This document shows positions 1-8,686 of a stretch of 36,348 nt of DNA, piece after piece. Both the position numbers and the translations under genes were made by a program. Below the pieces are notes generated by a model. That model saw only the letters and a list, made by a program, of their open reading frames with translations, did not search any database and had not been told where the DNA came from. Source of the DNA: Mycolicibacterium vulneris (GTDB lineage: Bacteria; Actinomycetota; Actinomycetes; Mycobacteriales; Mycobacteriaceae); assembly GCF_002104765.1 (NCBI RefSeq), contig NZ_NCXM01000045.1, positions 1 to 36,348 of the forward strand. The letters run 5' to 3'. The stretch's first letter is position 1. Each line of letters starts with the position of its first letter.

Positions 1-1541
1 GGCTGGGAATGGGTTGCGCGCTCGGCGGCGGTGGCGGCGGCGGTACCGCGGTGGGCGGTGGCGGTGCCACCGGATGCGGCGCCACGGAGTTGGCCGGCGG
101 CGCCGGCAGCGGCGCGACGGACGGCGGTGGCGGGGCCGGACGGTTTTCAATCCCGGTCAGCGTGTAGGCCACCCCGCCGATCGCCGTCATGGCGACCACG
201 GCCGACATGCCGATGATCAACTGGGAGAACCGAAGCCGCAGCCGGGGCCGACGTTCCCGCGGCGGTTCGATGACGTTGAGCCGCATCGACCAGCCGGCCG
301 GACCGTCCTCGTCGTAGGTTTCGCCGCCGAACCGCATCCGCAGATCGCCGGGGTATTCGGTCTGAGACCAAGCCAATTCGCGATCGGTCAGCGCCTCGTC
401 GTCGATCACCAGCACATCGCCGGCGCCCAGGTCCACGACATCACCGCTCGCGTCGGCCGAAGCGAGTAGCCCTATCGACGTCCGCGTGCGCAGATCCAGC
501 TCGCCGCCGCGCGAGGCCAGGATCAGCGCCCCGCTGGCCGCGGCCAGGGCCGGTTGCGACGGCGTCAGGATCGGCGTGCGGCCATGCATCGAAAGCCGTT
601 CGGTGACAAGCGGAATGCGCGCGCCGCCACCGACCGTGACCACCGCGGCAAGGTCCGACCAGCTCTTGCGGTAGCGCACCAGCATGTCGTCGAAGGCGTA
701 GATGAAACCGGTCAGCCGGTCCTGGATCAGCTCTTCGAGGTCGTCCTGCGTCAACGTCAGGCTGCAGCTGCGCCCGCCCAGCACCGCGGTGATCTCGGTG
801 GCCATCTCGGTCGAGAGCCGCTCCTTGCCCGCGCGGCATTGCTCCCTGAGTTCGACGAGCTGTCCGACACCGGCAGTGCTGGCCGGGTCGAGGCCGCTGC
901 CGTGACCCAACTCGTCGAAGGCACGCAGCTGCAACTCCTGGTCGATCTCGTCGCCGGACAACGCCGCGTAACGCAATGTGGCGCTGACGAGTTCAAAGTC
1001 ACCCGCGACATCGACCAAGGTGGCCGACGTGCCGCTGCCGCCGAAGTCGAGCAACCCCACGATACCTTCGTCGGGCAGACCGAGCTCGGACTTCACCGCG
1101 GTCAGCGACGCGATCGCGTCCGACACCAGCCGCGGCGCCATACCGCTTCGCACGAAGCCCAGATGCGTTCGCAGGGCGTCCCGCAACGCCTGCACCGTCG
1201 CGGGCTTCCAATGCGCCGGCACGGCGATGGAGATCTCCGAGCACGCCGCATCCGCACCGGCGGCAAGCACCATGGCGTCCAGCGCCTCCACCGTCAGCAG
1301 CTCCGGATCGTGCGCGGAACCGTCGGGTGACACCAGCGCGACGGAATCACCGATGCGCTCGATAAAGCCCTTCATCGGTACGCCAGGCTCAGCTGGGTAC
1401 GGGTTCTCTTCGGGTGCACCAATTTTCGGTGCACAGTGCGGATAAAGGGTAAGCACGGACCGGCGGCTAACCGGTGGGCTTCCGTTACGCGCAGCGACCA
1501 GGTTCGTGGTCCCGATCGACAACCCGAGTGGGTCGTACATA
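1..1541 (-). CDS. Hsp70-like membrane protein with proline-rich tail (Rv0312-like), 3' end outside window
   Basis: The reading frame opens at an ATG at 1541 and is still open at base 1, giving about 513 codons. The N-terminus MYDPLGLSIGTTNLVAA resembles the first phosphate loop of the Hsp70/actin ATPase fold, and LLDFGGSGTSATLVDV (about residue 170) resembles its second phosphate loop. A single hydrophobic segment follows near residues 460-482, then a Pro/Ala-rich tail. This suggests a cytoplasmic actin-like ATPase domain anchored in the membrane with an external proline-rich region. The length and architecture match M. tuberculosis Rv0312 (from memory), whose function is unknown. The next gene on this strand (1694-2923) is its usual neighbour. 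Start choice: an AT-rich TATAGA element lies about 20 bases upstream of the ATG. The protein is too diverged to be called DnaK. Confidence 0.85.
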
Positions 1542-1693
1542 GAGCGAAAACCTCGTCTATAGGGGTCGGTGGCCAGCGTTAACGATAGCCCCGGACACGC
1601 GGAAAGCCGATGCTTCGCAATGTCATTGGTATCCGCTCGATGCGCTTGCGTCACCGAAGCGGTACCGAAAACCCCTTGACAAAAAGCTTTGTG

Positions 1694-2923
1694 TTACAAC
1701 ACCGTCAGCGGCAGCGAACGCCTGGGCTCGAACTGAAATGTCGATCCCCCACTGACTCTCACCACCGAAACCTCTGGCAGTTCCTCGGCCGGAGTGTCGG
1801 TTTCAACCAGTTCGGCCGTCCAGTCGGCGGAGGTACCGCTAACTCGAACCTCGATGCGCGGTTCCACCGCGGTGGCGATCGCCTGGAGCGGCTGCACGGA
1901 TTCCGGCGAGCACAGCGAGATCCAGGATTTGTCATCGTGGGCCGGCGACGGGTGGGCGTGCAGCCGGTTCGATTCCGTCTCGGCCACAACGTAGCCCGCG
2001 GGGTTCAACAGCGGGTGCAGCTCGAGGACGCGCAGCACGCCTTCGGTGCCGCCCGGAAGTTTCAGTGCCCGGTGAATGCGCTCGGCGGCCACGCCCGCGA
2101 TTCCGATCAGGCCGCGGGTGCACACGCCGATCGCCTCGTCGTCGTTGGCGGCACGCGCCCGCACGGCGATCGCGAACGACAGGTACAGCAGGTGCATCTG
2201 CAGGCACACCTCGTCGGCCATCCGGACCAGCGCCGAATGCGAGAAGGCGGCGAAGTCGAAATCGGACAGCAACGGGCCGGAGTAGTCCGCCTGCCCCTCG
2301 TCCGAGGGGTCGATGGGGTCGAGTTCCCATGTCGCGGCCCGGGTTTGACTCACGATGTCCAGGGCAGGGATGCTCTGGGCCTCGGGGTAGGACTCGTCGA
2401 TGATGACGGTCCACGCGCAGTGCGGATGCCGGTCCGCCGGCGTCCGCGGCGGGCGATGAATGGGGCGCACCTGGGCGCGCGGGTTGGTCGCGATCGCGGT
2501 GGCGTCGAAGGTCGGGTCCTCGATGGTGTGGCACATGCCGAACACGTACTGCTCGCCCATCGGCTCGACGTCGAGCAGGGCGCCGCAGTGGTCGAGGTGG
2601 AATTCGCCGTGCCAGCGGTCGTGCACGGTGTACCGGAAATCCATGAATTGCGGTGGGGCACCGATGTCGAGCTGCAGGCCCTTGAAGATCGTCAGCACGT
2701 CGTTGCCCTCATAGTTCAGCGCTTTCTGCATGCGCCGGGTGTAGATCGGGCTGGAGCCCGCCCACTCCTCGATGGCGATCTGCACCATCTCGTCGCGGCC
2801 GAATGAGGAGATGCACCAGGCCATCCCGGATCGGTCGATCAGCTGCCCGATCAGCAGCAGTTCGGGAACCAGGACGACGAGTTCGTCACGGGACAATTCC
2901 GCGTATCGCGAGGGGCTGCTCAC
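1694..2923 (-). CDS. conserved mycobacterial protein of unknown function (Rv0311-like)
   Basis: A 409-residue protein starting at GTG 2923 (MSSPSRYAELSRDELVVLVP) and ending in TAA at 1694. I recognise it as the Rv0311 type by position and sequence, but know no characterised function. There is no signal peptide or membrane segment. A His/Asp-rich stretch in the middle (WHGEFHLDHCGALLDVEP, about residues 104-121) could be a metal or cofactor site, but that is only a guess. The gene is divergent from the TetR gene at 2962 with 38 bases between starts, so the regulator probably controls it. It lies 152 bases upstream of the Hsp70-like gene on the same strand and may be cotranscribed with it. Confidence 0.8.
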   Translation of the reverse strand: MSSPSRYAELSRDELVVLVPELLLIGQLIDRSGMAWCISSFGRDEMVQIAIEEWAGSSPIYTRRMQKALNYEGNDVLTIFKGLQLDIGAPPQFMDFRYTVHDRWHGEFHLDHCGALLDVEPMGEQYVFGMCHTIEDPTFDATAIATNPRAQVRPIHRPPRTPADRHPHCAWTVIIDESYPEAQSIPALDIVSQTRAATWELDPIDPSDEGQADYSGPLLSDFDFAAFSHSALVRMADEVCLQMHLLYLSFAIAVRARAANDDEAIGVCTRGLIGIAGVAAERIHRALKLPGGTEGVLRVLELHPLLNPAGYVVAETESNRLHAHPSPAHDDKSWISLCSPESVQPLQAIATAVEPRIEVRVSGTSADWTAELVETDTPAEELPEVSVVRVSGGSTFQFEPRRSLPLTVL

Positions 2924-2961
2924 GCCCCAAAAATAGACTCGACTATGTTATAAAGTCAACA
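2924..2961. promoter_or_regulatory. divergent promoter and probable TetR operator
   Basis: This 38-base gap is AT-rich in a GC-rich genome. It holds an imperfect inverted repeat with arms GACTATGT and ATAAAGTC, about 17 bases in total, as expected for a TetR-family operator. A TATAAA hexamer at 2949-2954 lies 7 bases before the TetR ATG, which fits a leaderless mRNA. A TTGACT element reads the other way toward the gene at 2923. Autoregulation plus control of the divergent gene is inferred. Confidence 0.5.
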
Positions 2962-3582
2962 ATGTCCATCGTCGCTGGCCAGTCCCCCGATCGCCCGGTT
3001 GGCCCCACCCGGCGAACCACCGCGCCACGCAAGCGCGGCGATGACACCCGGGCGAAGATCATCGATGAGACGGTCCGCTGCATCGTGGACGAGGGATTCT
3101 CCGCCGCCACCGCCAAGCACGTGGCCGAACGCGCCGGCGTGACATGGGGGGTCATCCAGTACCACTTCGGGGATCGCAACGGCCTGCTGATGGCCGTGGT
3201 GGACGACGGGGTGGCCCGGCTGGTGGACAGCCTGTCGTCGGCCGACGTCAGCGAGCTGCCGCTGCGCGAGCGGATCGAGGTCGTCGTCGACACCGCCTGG
3301 AGCTGCTACAGCAGCCCGACGTCGATGGCCGCCTTCGAAATCCTGCGCGAGACCCGCGGCGGCCCCGACCCGTCGTCGCGGCGCCACCTGCTCGACATGA
3401 ACTCCGCGGTCGGCCAGCTGGGGCGACTGATCACCACCGATCCCGCGCATGCCGGTGTGGCCGAGGTCATTTGGGCCACGCTGCGCGGTGTGGTGCTGGC
3501 GCAGATGGTCACCGGCGCCGCCATCGATTGGACCCTGGAACGACGTGCCCTCGTCGACATGGTCACCCGTGTGCTGCAATGA
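2962..3582 (+). CDS. TetR/AcrR family transcriptional regulator
   Basis: 206 residues from ATG 2962. The N-terminal helix-turn-helix is clear: RAKIIDETVRCIVDEGF, then ATAKHVAERAGVTWGVIQYHF (about residues 29-67), the typical TetR pattern ending in the YHFG recognition-helix motif. The remainder is a helical ligand-binding domain of normal length, with no recognisable ligand specificity. It starts 38 bases from the divergent Rv0311-like gene and is followed 4 bases later by a SnoaL-like gene, with which it probably forms an operon. An in-frame extension upstream overlaps the divergent gene and lacks a ribosome site; the TATAAA box just before 2962 supports the start used here. The ligand and targets are unknown. 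Confidence 0.88.
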   Translation: MSIVAGQSPDRPVGPTRRTTAPRKRGDDTRAKIIDETVRCIVDEGFSAATAKHVAERAGVTWGVIQYHFGDRNGLLMAVVDDGVARLVDSLSSADVSELPLRERIEVVVDTAWSCYSSPTSMAAFEILRETRGGPDPSSRRHLLDMNSAVGQLGRLITTDPAHAGVAEVIWATLRGVVLAQMVTGAAIDWTLERRALVDMVTRVLQ

Positions 3583-3586
3583 CCTG

Positions 3587-4063
3587 ATGACCCTCGACGA
3601 TCTCGCCGATATCGAAGCGATCAAGCAAGTCAAATACCGGTATCTGCGCGCGCTGGACACCAAGCACTGGGACGATTTCACCGACACTCTGGCCGAGGAC
3701 ATCAAGGCCGACTACGGGCCGTCGATCGGCAACGAGCTGCACTTCACCAACCGGGCCGACCTGGTGGAGTACATGCGGACGTCGCTGCCCGCGAACGTCA
3801 TCACCGAACACCGGGTGACGCATCCGGACATCACCGTCGACGGCGACACCGCAAGGGGCAGTTGGTATCTGCAGGACCGGGTCATGGTCGCCGACTTCAA
3901 CTTCATGTTGATCGGCGCAGCCTTCTACCGCGACACCTACCGTCGCACCGATGCCGGTTGGAAGATCAGCGGCACCGGCTACGACCGAACCTATGACGCC
4001 ACAATGTCTTTGGAGGGCCTGAACTTCACCCTCAAACCCGGCCGCGCCATCGCCGCCGACTGA
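3587..4063 (+). CDS. SnoaL-like / NTF2-fold protein (Rv0310c-like)
   Basis: 158 residues from ATG 3587, four bases after the TetR stop. The opening DDLADIEAIKQVKYRYLRALD followed by HWDDFTDTLAEDI is the usual start of SnoaL_4-type NTF2-fold proteins (small cone-shaped alpha+beta barrels that act as dehydratases, cyclases or binding proteins). GSWYLQDRV and FYRDTYRRTDAGWKISG near the C-terminus are the conserved beta strands of that fold. There is no signal peptide. It is probably expressed with the TetR gene. Rv0310c is the M. tuberculosis counterpart by position; the substrate is unknown. It ends 3 bases from the convergent L,D-transpeptidase-like gene. Confidence 0.82.
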   Translation: MTLDDLADIEAIKQVKYRYLRALDTKHWDDFTDTLAEDIKADYGPSIGNELHFTNRADLVEYMRTSLPANVITEHRVTHPDITVDGDTARGSWYLQDRVMVADFNFMLIGAAFYRDTYRRTDAGWKISGTGYDRTYDATMSLEGLNFTLKPGRAIAAD

Positions 4064-4066
4064 CGG

Positions 4067-4735
4067 CTACTTGGTGATGGCGATGACCGCGCCGGGCCGC
4101 AGCCATTTCATGATCGACACCAGCTGAGCGTCGTCGACCGCCACGCAGCCCTCGGTGGGTTTCCCGTCGGTGGTGTGGAAGAAGAACGCGGCTCCCCCAC
4201 CCGGGGTCTTGTTCTTGTTGACGCCCATCACCACGGCGTGCTTGTACTGCGGGATCTGCAGGTTCTCGCTGTCGCTGGTGTTGAACGGGCACTGCGCCTT
4301 CTGGCACACCTGCATTGAGTTGAACGTGGGACTGTGGTCGTCGCCGCTCCACCAGTAGTTGGCACCGGAAACCTGGGTGTAGGGCAGCCCGGTACCGGGG
4401 TTCGGCGCCGTGCCGAACGCGGAGTCCAGGCTGTAGACGCCCATCGGGGTGGCCGGAACGCCGCTCTTGGCCTGCGGCGCCATGCCCGCCGAACCGACGT
4501 GGGTGGGGATGTTGGACCGCAGCGACTGCCAGCCGCTGCCGGTGCGCTGAAAGATCTCCATGGTCGCGTTGGAACCGCCGGTGCTCACCACCGAAACCAC
4601 CTGGGTCGCATTGCCAACCGCGTTCGCGAACCAGGGAGCGCCTGCGGCGGCACTGATCGGCGCCAGCACCACCGAGGCGAAAATCACGCACGCCGAGGCG
4701 CACAGCGAAGTGAGCAGTCGGTGCATGCACTCCAT
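4067..4735 (-). CDS. exported L,D-transpeptidase (YkuD) domain protein (Rv0309-like)
   Basis: About 222 residues. The N-terminus MHRLLTSLCASACVIFASVV with a following AAAGAPW is a Sec signal peptide with a plausible cleavage site. The catalytic region reads FFHTTDGKPTEGCVAVDD: a His and a TEGC cysteine in the arrangement of YkuD-type L,D-transpeptidases, though shorter than the usual HG...SHGC motif. Such enzymes cross-link peptidoglycan stems or attach proteins; this subfamily (Rv0309) lacks an assigned substrate. Start candidates are ATG 4735 and ATG 4726; 4726 begins directly at the signal peptide, and a TTG at 4741 has no support. Extra cysteines (VCQKAQC) may form a disulfide outside the cell. 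Confidence 0.8.
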   Translation of the reverse strand: MECMHRLLTSLCASACVIFASVVLAPISAAAGAPWFANAVGNATQVVSVVSTGGSNATMEIFQRTGSGWQSLRSNIPTHVGSAGMAPQAKSGVPATPMGVYSLDSAFGTAPNPGTGLPYTQVSGANYWWSGDDHSPTFNSMQVCQKAQCPFNTSDSENLQIPQYKHAVVMGVNKNKTPGGGAAFFFHTTDGKPTEGCVAVDDAQLVSIMKWLRPGAVIAITK

Positions 4736-4825
4736 CGTCAAACGGGCACATCGTCAGGGTCAAGTAAAGCTTTAGCCCCGGTTAGGTCACCGCGCCGTGA
4801 TCAAATGCCCACCGGGACAGCGCCG

Positions 4826-5503
4826 TTAGGGTACGGCGGTGGTTTCGGACGCGCGCCGCGGGCCGGCGGGGGGCCTGACCGGGGGACGAAAAATCAAGAG
4901 ACACAACAGGAAATACAGGTATCCCAGCGACCAGCCGGCCAGCACGTCGGACGGGTAGTGCACGTTCAGCGCCACCCGGGAGATGCCGACCGTCAGCAGC
5001 AACACCGCCACCACCGCGACGGCGATGCGGCGGATCAATCCGTTCACCATCGGAAAGAAAAAGCACAACACGGCGAGCAGGGCAGCCATCGCTTCCAGCG
5101 CATGCCCGGACGGGAACGAGGTGGACGGCGCGGCGACCAGCATGGTCGCCGGCCGCGGCCGGTTGACCAGGGCCTTGGCCGCGGCGGTCGCGAATTCGTT
5201 GAGCGGCCCACACGCCAGGACCAGCACCAGCGCGGCCCGCACATTGCGCATCACCAGGGCCGACACCGTCATCGCTATGCCCAGCGCGGACATCGGGACC
5301 GGACCCAGCGCATACGACACGCCCTCCCAAAACCGCAGCCAAAGCGGGTGTTTGAGCGCAATGTCGCGGGCCGCGTTCAGCAACGACCAATCCATCCGGT
5401 ACATCCAGGCCCAGTGCCGGCAATAGCCCGCCCACATCAACGCGTACACCGCGGCGGCCAACACCGCGATCCACACGGCCACCGGCGTCCTCGGACGAGT
5501 CAT
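4826..5503 (-). CDS. PAP2-family membrane phosphatase (Rv0308-like)
   Basis: 225 residues with about five or six hydrophobic segments. The three phosphatase signatures of the PAP2 superfamily are all present: KALVNRPRP (motif 1), SFPSGH (motif 2) and SRVALNVHYPSDVLAGW (motif 3, with the nucleophilic His and the Asp). These enzymes dephosphorylate lipid pyrophosphates or phosphatidic acid at the membrane surface; an undecaprenyl- or decaprenyl-pyrophosphate role is possible but not shown. ATG 5503 is chosen over an in-frame TTG two codons upstream. The gene is divergent from 5584 (80-base gap) and 84 bases upstream of the L,D-transpeptidase-like gene on the same strand, so both may act in envelope metabolism. 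Confidence 0.87.
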   Translation of the reverse strand: MTRPRTPVAVWIAVLAAAVYALMWAGYCRHWAWMYRMDWSLLNAARDIALKHPLWLRFWEGVSYALGPVPMSALGIAMTVSALVMRNVRAALVLVLACGPLNEFATAAAKALVNRPRPATMLVAAPSTSFPSGHALEAMAALLAVLCFFFPMVNGLIRRIAVAVVAVLLLTVGISRVALNVHYPSDVLAGWSLGYLYFLLCLLIFRPPVRPPAGPRRASETTAVP

Positions 5504-5583
5504 AAGCAACCGATACCAGCAGCGTCGCGGTGAGATGCGGGCGACCCGCGACGCCCGGCGACAAGCGCGGTCATACTGTCGAT

Positions 5584-6066
5584 ATGGCCGTCTTCGTCCG
5601 TAGGTTGTTCGGCATCGGCAAGCTGCCCGACGAGCTGCACGCGCAGCTCGAGTCGGAGGGCCTCACCTACCTCGCCGACTACGTCGCCGTGACCCGCCGG
5701 TTCAGCGGCACCATCCCCGGCGTGCGGCTGCCGCACAGCGTCGCCAGCTACACGGGTTCGCTGGTCTTCACCTCGGAGCGGGTGCTGGCGACGCTGTCGA
5801 TGCTGCCCCGGCTGGCCGGCCCGACCGTCAACGTGCGGTGGAACGCGCCGCAGACCGGCGCGGCGCAGGTGGAGATCTCGTCGACCGGACTGCAGGTCGA
5901 CGTCGACGTGTCCCGGGTCGACGAGAAGTTCAGCGGCGAGCTGTCGCTGCACTACAAGGTCGCCATTCCCGACGATGTGCTCGGCGGCCTGCCCCGGCGG
6001 TCGCTGGCGTTCGACATGCCACCGGACTACGTGTTCCGCGCGGTCGGAGTTACCTATAGTCCCTGA
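5584..6066 (+). CDS. conserved hypothetical protein (Rv0307c-like)
   Basis: 160 residues from ATG 5584 (MAVFVRRLFGIGKLPDEL) to TGA at 6066. It is soluble and rich in predicted beta strand, with no signal peptide, membrane segment or recognisable catalytic motif. Size and place match M. tuberculosis Rv0307c, whose function is unknown. The last 17 bases overlap the convergent gene ending at 6050, leaving no room for a terminator between them. Confidence 0.78.
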   Translation: MAVFVRRLFGIGKLPDELHAQLESEGLTYLADYVAVTRRFSGTIPGVRLPHSVASYTGSLVFTSERVLATLSMLPRLAGPTVNVRWNAPQTGAAQVEISSTGLQVDVDVSRVDEKFSGELSLHYKVAIPDDVLGGLPRRSLAFDMPPDYVFRAVGVTYSP

Positions 6067-6334
6067 GCGTGATGCGCGGCCACGGCGGCTGCCGCAGCAC
6101 GGCCAGACTGCCGAGCACCGCGGCCAGCAGGCCGGTGATCACCCCGATCAGCGCGATGCGGCCCTTGTCCACGGCCGGCGTCCAGGAGGCCTGCCCGTCA
6201 CGGATGGCGAACACCCCCAGCGGTTGGGTGACCACGATGACGGTGGTGCCGTCCGGAGTTTGATAGGGCTCGCCGTAACGGCGGCCGGCGGCGGCATCGA
6301 CACCCAGCTGATCGAGTACATCGGAAGGCTTCAC
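6050..6334 (-). CDS. small membrane protein, possibly a reduced GerW/YtfJ-like protein
   Basis: 94 residues from GTG 6334, with AAGGAG 9 bases upstream supporting this start. The N-terminal part GRRYGEPYQTPDGTTVIVVTQ and the later PLGVFAIRDGQASWTPAVD resemble the flanks of GerW/YtfJ-family proteins, but the glycine-rich centre of that family is missing. One hydrophobic helix follows (about residues 60-80), then a short basic tail. I would call it a conserved hypothetical membrane protein with a possible GerW ancestry. It is divergent from bluB (65-base gap) and overlaps the convergent gene by 17 bases. Confidence 0.65.
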   Translation of the reverse strand: MKPSDVLDQLGVDAAAGRRYGEPYQTPDGTTVIVVTQPLGVFAIRDGQASWTPAVDKGRIALIGVITGLLAAVLGSLAVLRQPPWPRITLRDYR

Positions 6335-6399
6335 GGAAAACCACTCCTTCCTGGGGGTTCAGGCCTTGGCAAGCTCCACGCTAACGCGGATTTCCTACG

Positions 6400-7068
6400 A
6401 TGGCTGACGTGACCGGTGAGGCATTCAGTCCGCAGGAGCGGCGGGCCGTCTATCGCGTCATCTACGAGCGCCGTGACATGCGCCGGTTCGTTCCCGGCGC
6501 GGTGGTGGACGAGGCCGTGCTGGCGCGCCTGCTGCAGGCCGCGCATGCGGCGCCCAGCGTCGGGTTGATGCAACCGTGGCGCTTCATCCGCATCACCGAC
6601 GCTGCGCTGCGGCGGCGCATTCACGCCCTGGTCGACGAGGAACGCCCGCGCACGGCGGAAGCCCTGGGCGAGCGCGCCGACGAGTTCCTGGCGCTCAAGG
6701 TCGAGGGCATCCTCGAGTGCGCGGAGCTGTTCGTGGTGGCGCTGGGCGACGGCCGCGACGCGCACGTGTTCGGCCGACGGACCCTCCCGCACATGGACCT
6801 GGCGTCGGTGTCCTGCGCGATCCAGAACCTGTGGCTGGCGGCCCGGTCCGAGGGCCTCGGCATGGGCTGGGTGTCACTGTTCGATCCGCAACGGCTTGCG
6901 GCGCTGCTGGAGATGCCGAACGGCGCCGAACCGGTGGCCATCCTGTGCCTGGGGCCGGTGCCCGAATTCCCCGACCGACCGGCGCTGGAACTGGACGGGT
7001 GGGCGGTCGCGCGACCGTTGTCGGAGTTCGTCTGCGAGAACCGGTGGGGTCAACTGCCGGCGCCCTGA
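6400..7068 (+). CDS. bluB: 5,6-dimethylbenzimidazole synthase (BluB; Rv0306-like)
   Basis: 222 residues. BluB is a flavin-destroying nitroreductase-fold enzyme that converts reduced FMN and oxygen to 5,6-dimethylbenzimidazole, the lower ligand of vitamin B12. Seen here: the FMN-site start YERRDMRRFVPG, then AAHAAPSVGLMQPWRFI (about residues 46-62), the highly conserved HMDLASVSCAIQNLWLAA and EGLGMGWVSLFDP, and the C-terminal PVAILCLGPVPEFPDRP. All are typical of BluB rather than of generic nitroreductases. Length is normal. No cobalamin gene is adjacent, so it is probably transcribed alone. Confidence 0.9.
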   Translation: MADVTGEAFSPQERRAVYRVIYERRDMRRFVPGAVVDEAVLARLLQAAHAAPSVGLMQPWRFIRITDAALRRRIHALVDEERPRTAEALGERADEFLALKVEGILECAELFVVALGDGRDAHVFGRRTLPHMDLASVSCAIQNLWLAARSEGLGMGWVSLFDPQRLAALLEMPNGAEPVAILCLGPVPEFPDRPALELDGWAVARPLSEFVCENRWGQLPAP

Positions 7069-7136
7069 CGCGTCGGCACTCAGGAAACACCGAGGGAAGT
7101 TGCGGTAACGTCGCCGGTCGCAAGGCAATGTGAGAG

Positions 7137-8564
7137 GTGACACCATTGACGCCGCCCGACATAGCGGACCAAAAACAAAAAACGGGCCACAAAGACAACG
7201 TGCTGATCGTGCACTGGCACGACCTGGGCCGCTACCTCGGCGCCTACGGCCACACCGACGTGTCGAGTCCGCGCCTGGACCGCCTTGCGGCCGAGGGCAT
7301 CCTGTTCACCCGGGCGCACGCCACCGCGCCGCTGTGCTCGCCGTCGCGCGGATCGCTGTTCACCGGCCGCTACCCGCAGAACAACGGACTCATCGGCCTG
7401 GCCCACCACGGCTGGGAATACCGCGACGGGATCCGCACCCTTCCTCAGATACTGTCCGAATCGGGTTGGTACTCGGCGCTTTTCGGGATGCAGCACGAAA
7501 CCTCCTACCCGAAGCGGTTGGGCTTCGACGAGTTCGACGTGTCGAACTCCTACTGCGACTACGTGGCCGAGAAGACCGACGAGTGGCTGCGGCAAAATGC
7601 CGAAGGCCTTGTCGGACAGCCTTTTTTGCTGACTGCCGGCTTCTTCGAGACGCACCGGCCCTATCCGAGGGACCGCTACACGCCGGCCGACAGCGCCGAG
7701 GTGGACCCGCCCGATTACCTGCCCGACACCCCCGAGGTGCGCGGCGACCTCGCCGACTTCTACGGGGCCATCAGCACGGCCGACGCCGCGGTGGGGCGGC
7801 TGCTGGACGCGCTGGCCGACACTGGTCTGGACGCCAACACCTGGGTGGTGTTCTTCACCGATCACGGCCCGGCCTTCCCGCGGGCGAAATCCACGCTGTA
7901 TGACGCCGGCACCGGCATCGGGTTGATCATTCGGCCGCCCACCAACCGGTCCGTGCCTCCCCGCGTCTACGACGAGCTGTTCAGCGCGGTCGACCTGGTT
8001 CCGACGTTGTTGGGGCTGTTGGGAATTGACACCCCGGCCGATGTCGACGGTGTCTCGCATGCGCCCGTTCTGCTGGAGCCGGATCCCCCGCCCACGCCGG
8101 TGCGCGATCACGTCTACACCATGAAGACCTACCACGACTCGTTCGATCCGATCCGCGCGATTCGCACCAAGGATTACAGCTACATCGAGAACTACGTGCC
8201 CCGGCCGCTGCTGGATCTGCCACTGGACATCGAGGAAAGCCCGTCGGGGCTGGCCGTCGCTCCGTTCGTCAACTCGCCGCGGCCCGAGCGTGAACTCTAC
8301 GATCTGCGCGCCGACCCCACCGAGACCACCAACCTGCTGGCCGAAGACGGGACCGAGGCGGACGAGGTTGCGGCCAACCTTGCTGTGCGACTTCATGATT
8401 GGCGTCAGCGCACCGGCGACGTCATCCCGTCGGAGTTTGCCGGTACCCGCATCTCGGCGCGGTACACCGAAACGTATCTGCAGATCCACCATGCCAAGCC
8501 GACCCCCCGCTCGGCCATCGCCGCCGACCGCGGGATCGAAGAAGGCAAGCCCACGCAGCGCTAG
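7137..8564 (+). CDS. sulfatase (Rv0296c-like)
   Basis: 475 residues from GTG 7137, with GAGAGG just upstream. The type I sulfatase signature APLCSPSRGSLFTGRYP (about residues 61-77) holds the Cys that is converted to formylglycine. N-terminal HWHDLGRYLGAYGH supplies metal ligands, and THRPYPRDRY and FFTDHGPAFPRAKSTLYD supply the expected His, Asp and Lys positions. There is no signal peptide, so the enzyme acts in the cytoplasm on an unknown sulfate ester. The stop codon TAG lies inside the first unit of a 56-bp tandem repeat, and a remnant of a sulfotransferase gene follows. In M. tuberculosis the equivalent pair (Rv0295c/Rv0296c) is adjacent and intact. The C-terminal tail may have been altered by the repeat. 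Confidence 0.9.
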   Translation: MTPLTPPDIADQKQKTGHKDNVLIVHWHDLGRYLGAYGHTDVSSPRLDRLAAEGILFTRAHATAPLCSPSRGSLFTGRYPQNNGLIGLAHHGWEYRDGIRTLPQILSESGWYSALFGMQHETSYPKRLGFDEFDVSNSYCDYVAEKTDEWLRQNAEGLVGQPFLLTAGFFETHRPYPRDRYTPADSAEVDPPDYLPDTPEVRGDLADFYGAISTADAAVGRLLDALADTGLDANTWVVFFTDHGPAFPRAKSTLYDAGTGIGLIIRPPTNRSVPPRVYDELFSAVDLVPTLLGLLGIDTPADVDGVSHAPVLLEPDPPPTPVRDHVYTMKTYHDSFDPIRAIRTKDYSYIENYVPRPLLDLPLDIEESPSGLAVAPFVNSPRPERELYDLRADPTETTNLLAEDGTEADEVAANLAVRLHDWRQRTGDVIPSEFAGTRISARYTETYLQIHHAKPTPRSAIAADRGIEEGKPTQR

Positions 8565-8686
8565 TGGCGATCGCGAGCGCGGCGGAGCCGGGCGAAGCGG
8601 GTCGCCACCATCCGGCCCAGCGGCGATCGCGAGCGCGGCGGAGCCGGGCGAAGCGGGTCGCCACCATCCGGCCTAGTGGCGATCGG
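8561..8686 (+). repeat. 56-bp direct tandem repeat, two full units and part of a third
   Basis: The unit begins GGCGATCGCGAGCGCGGCGG and ends in CCACCATCCGGCC. Copies start near 8561 and 8617 and a 13-base third start lies at 8673-8685; GGCGATCG recurs at 8566, 8622 and 8678, exactly 56 bases apart. Unit one contains the sulfatase stop. The array sits precisely where the N-terminal two thirds of the downstream sulfotransferase gene should be. It looks like a mycobacterial intergenic VNTR-type element, not a CRISPR (no variable spacers). Confidence 0.9.

Noticed and set aside
8561..8686. CRISPR array
   Set aside because: The units are contiguous direct repeats of 56 bp with no unique spacers and no cas genes nearby.
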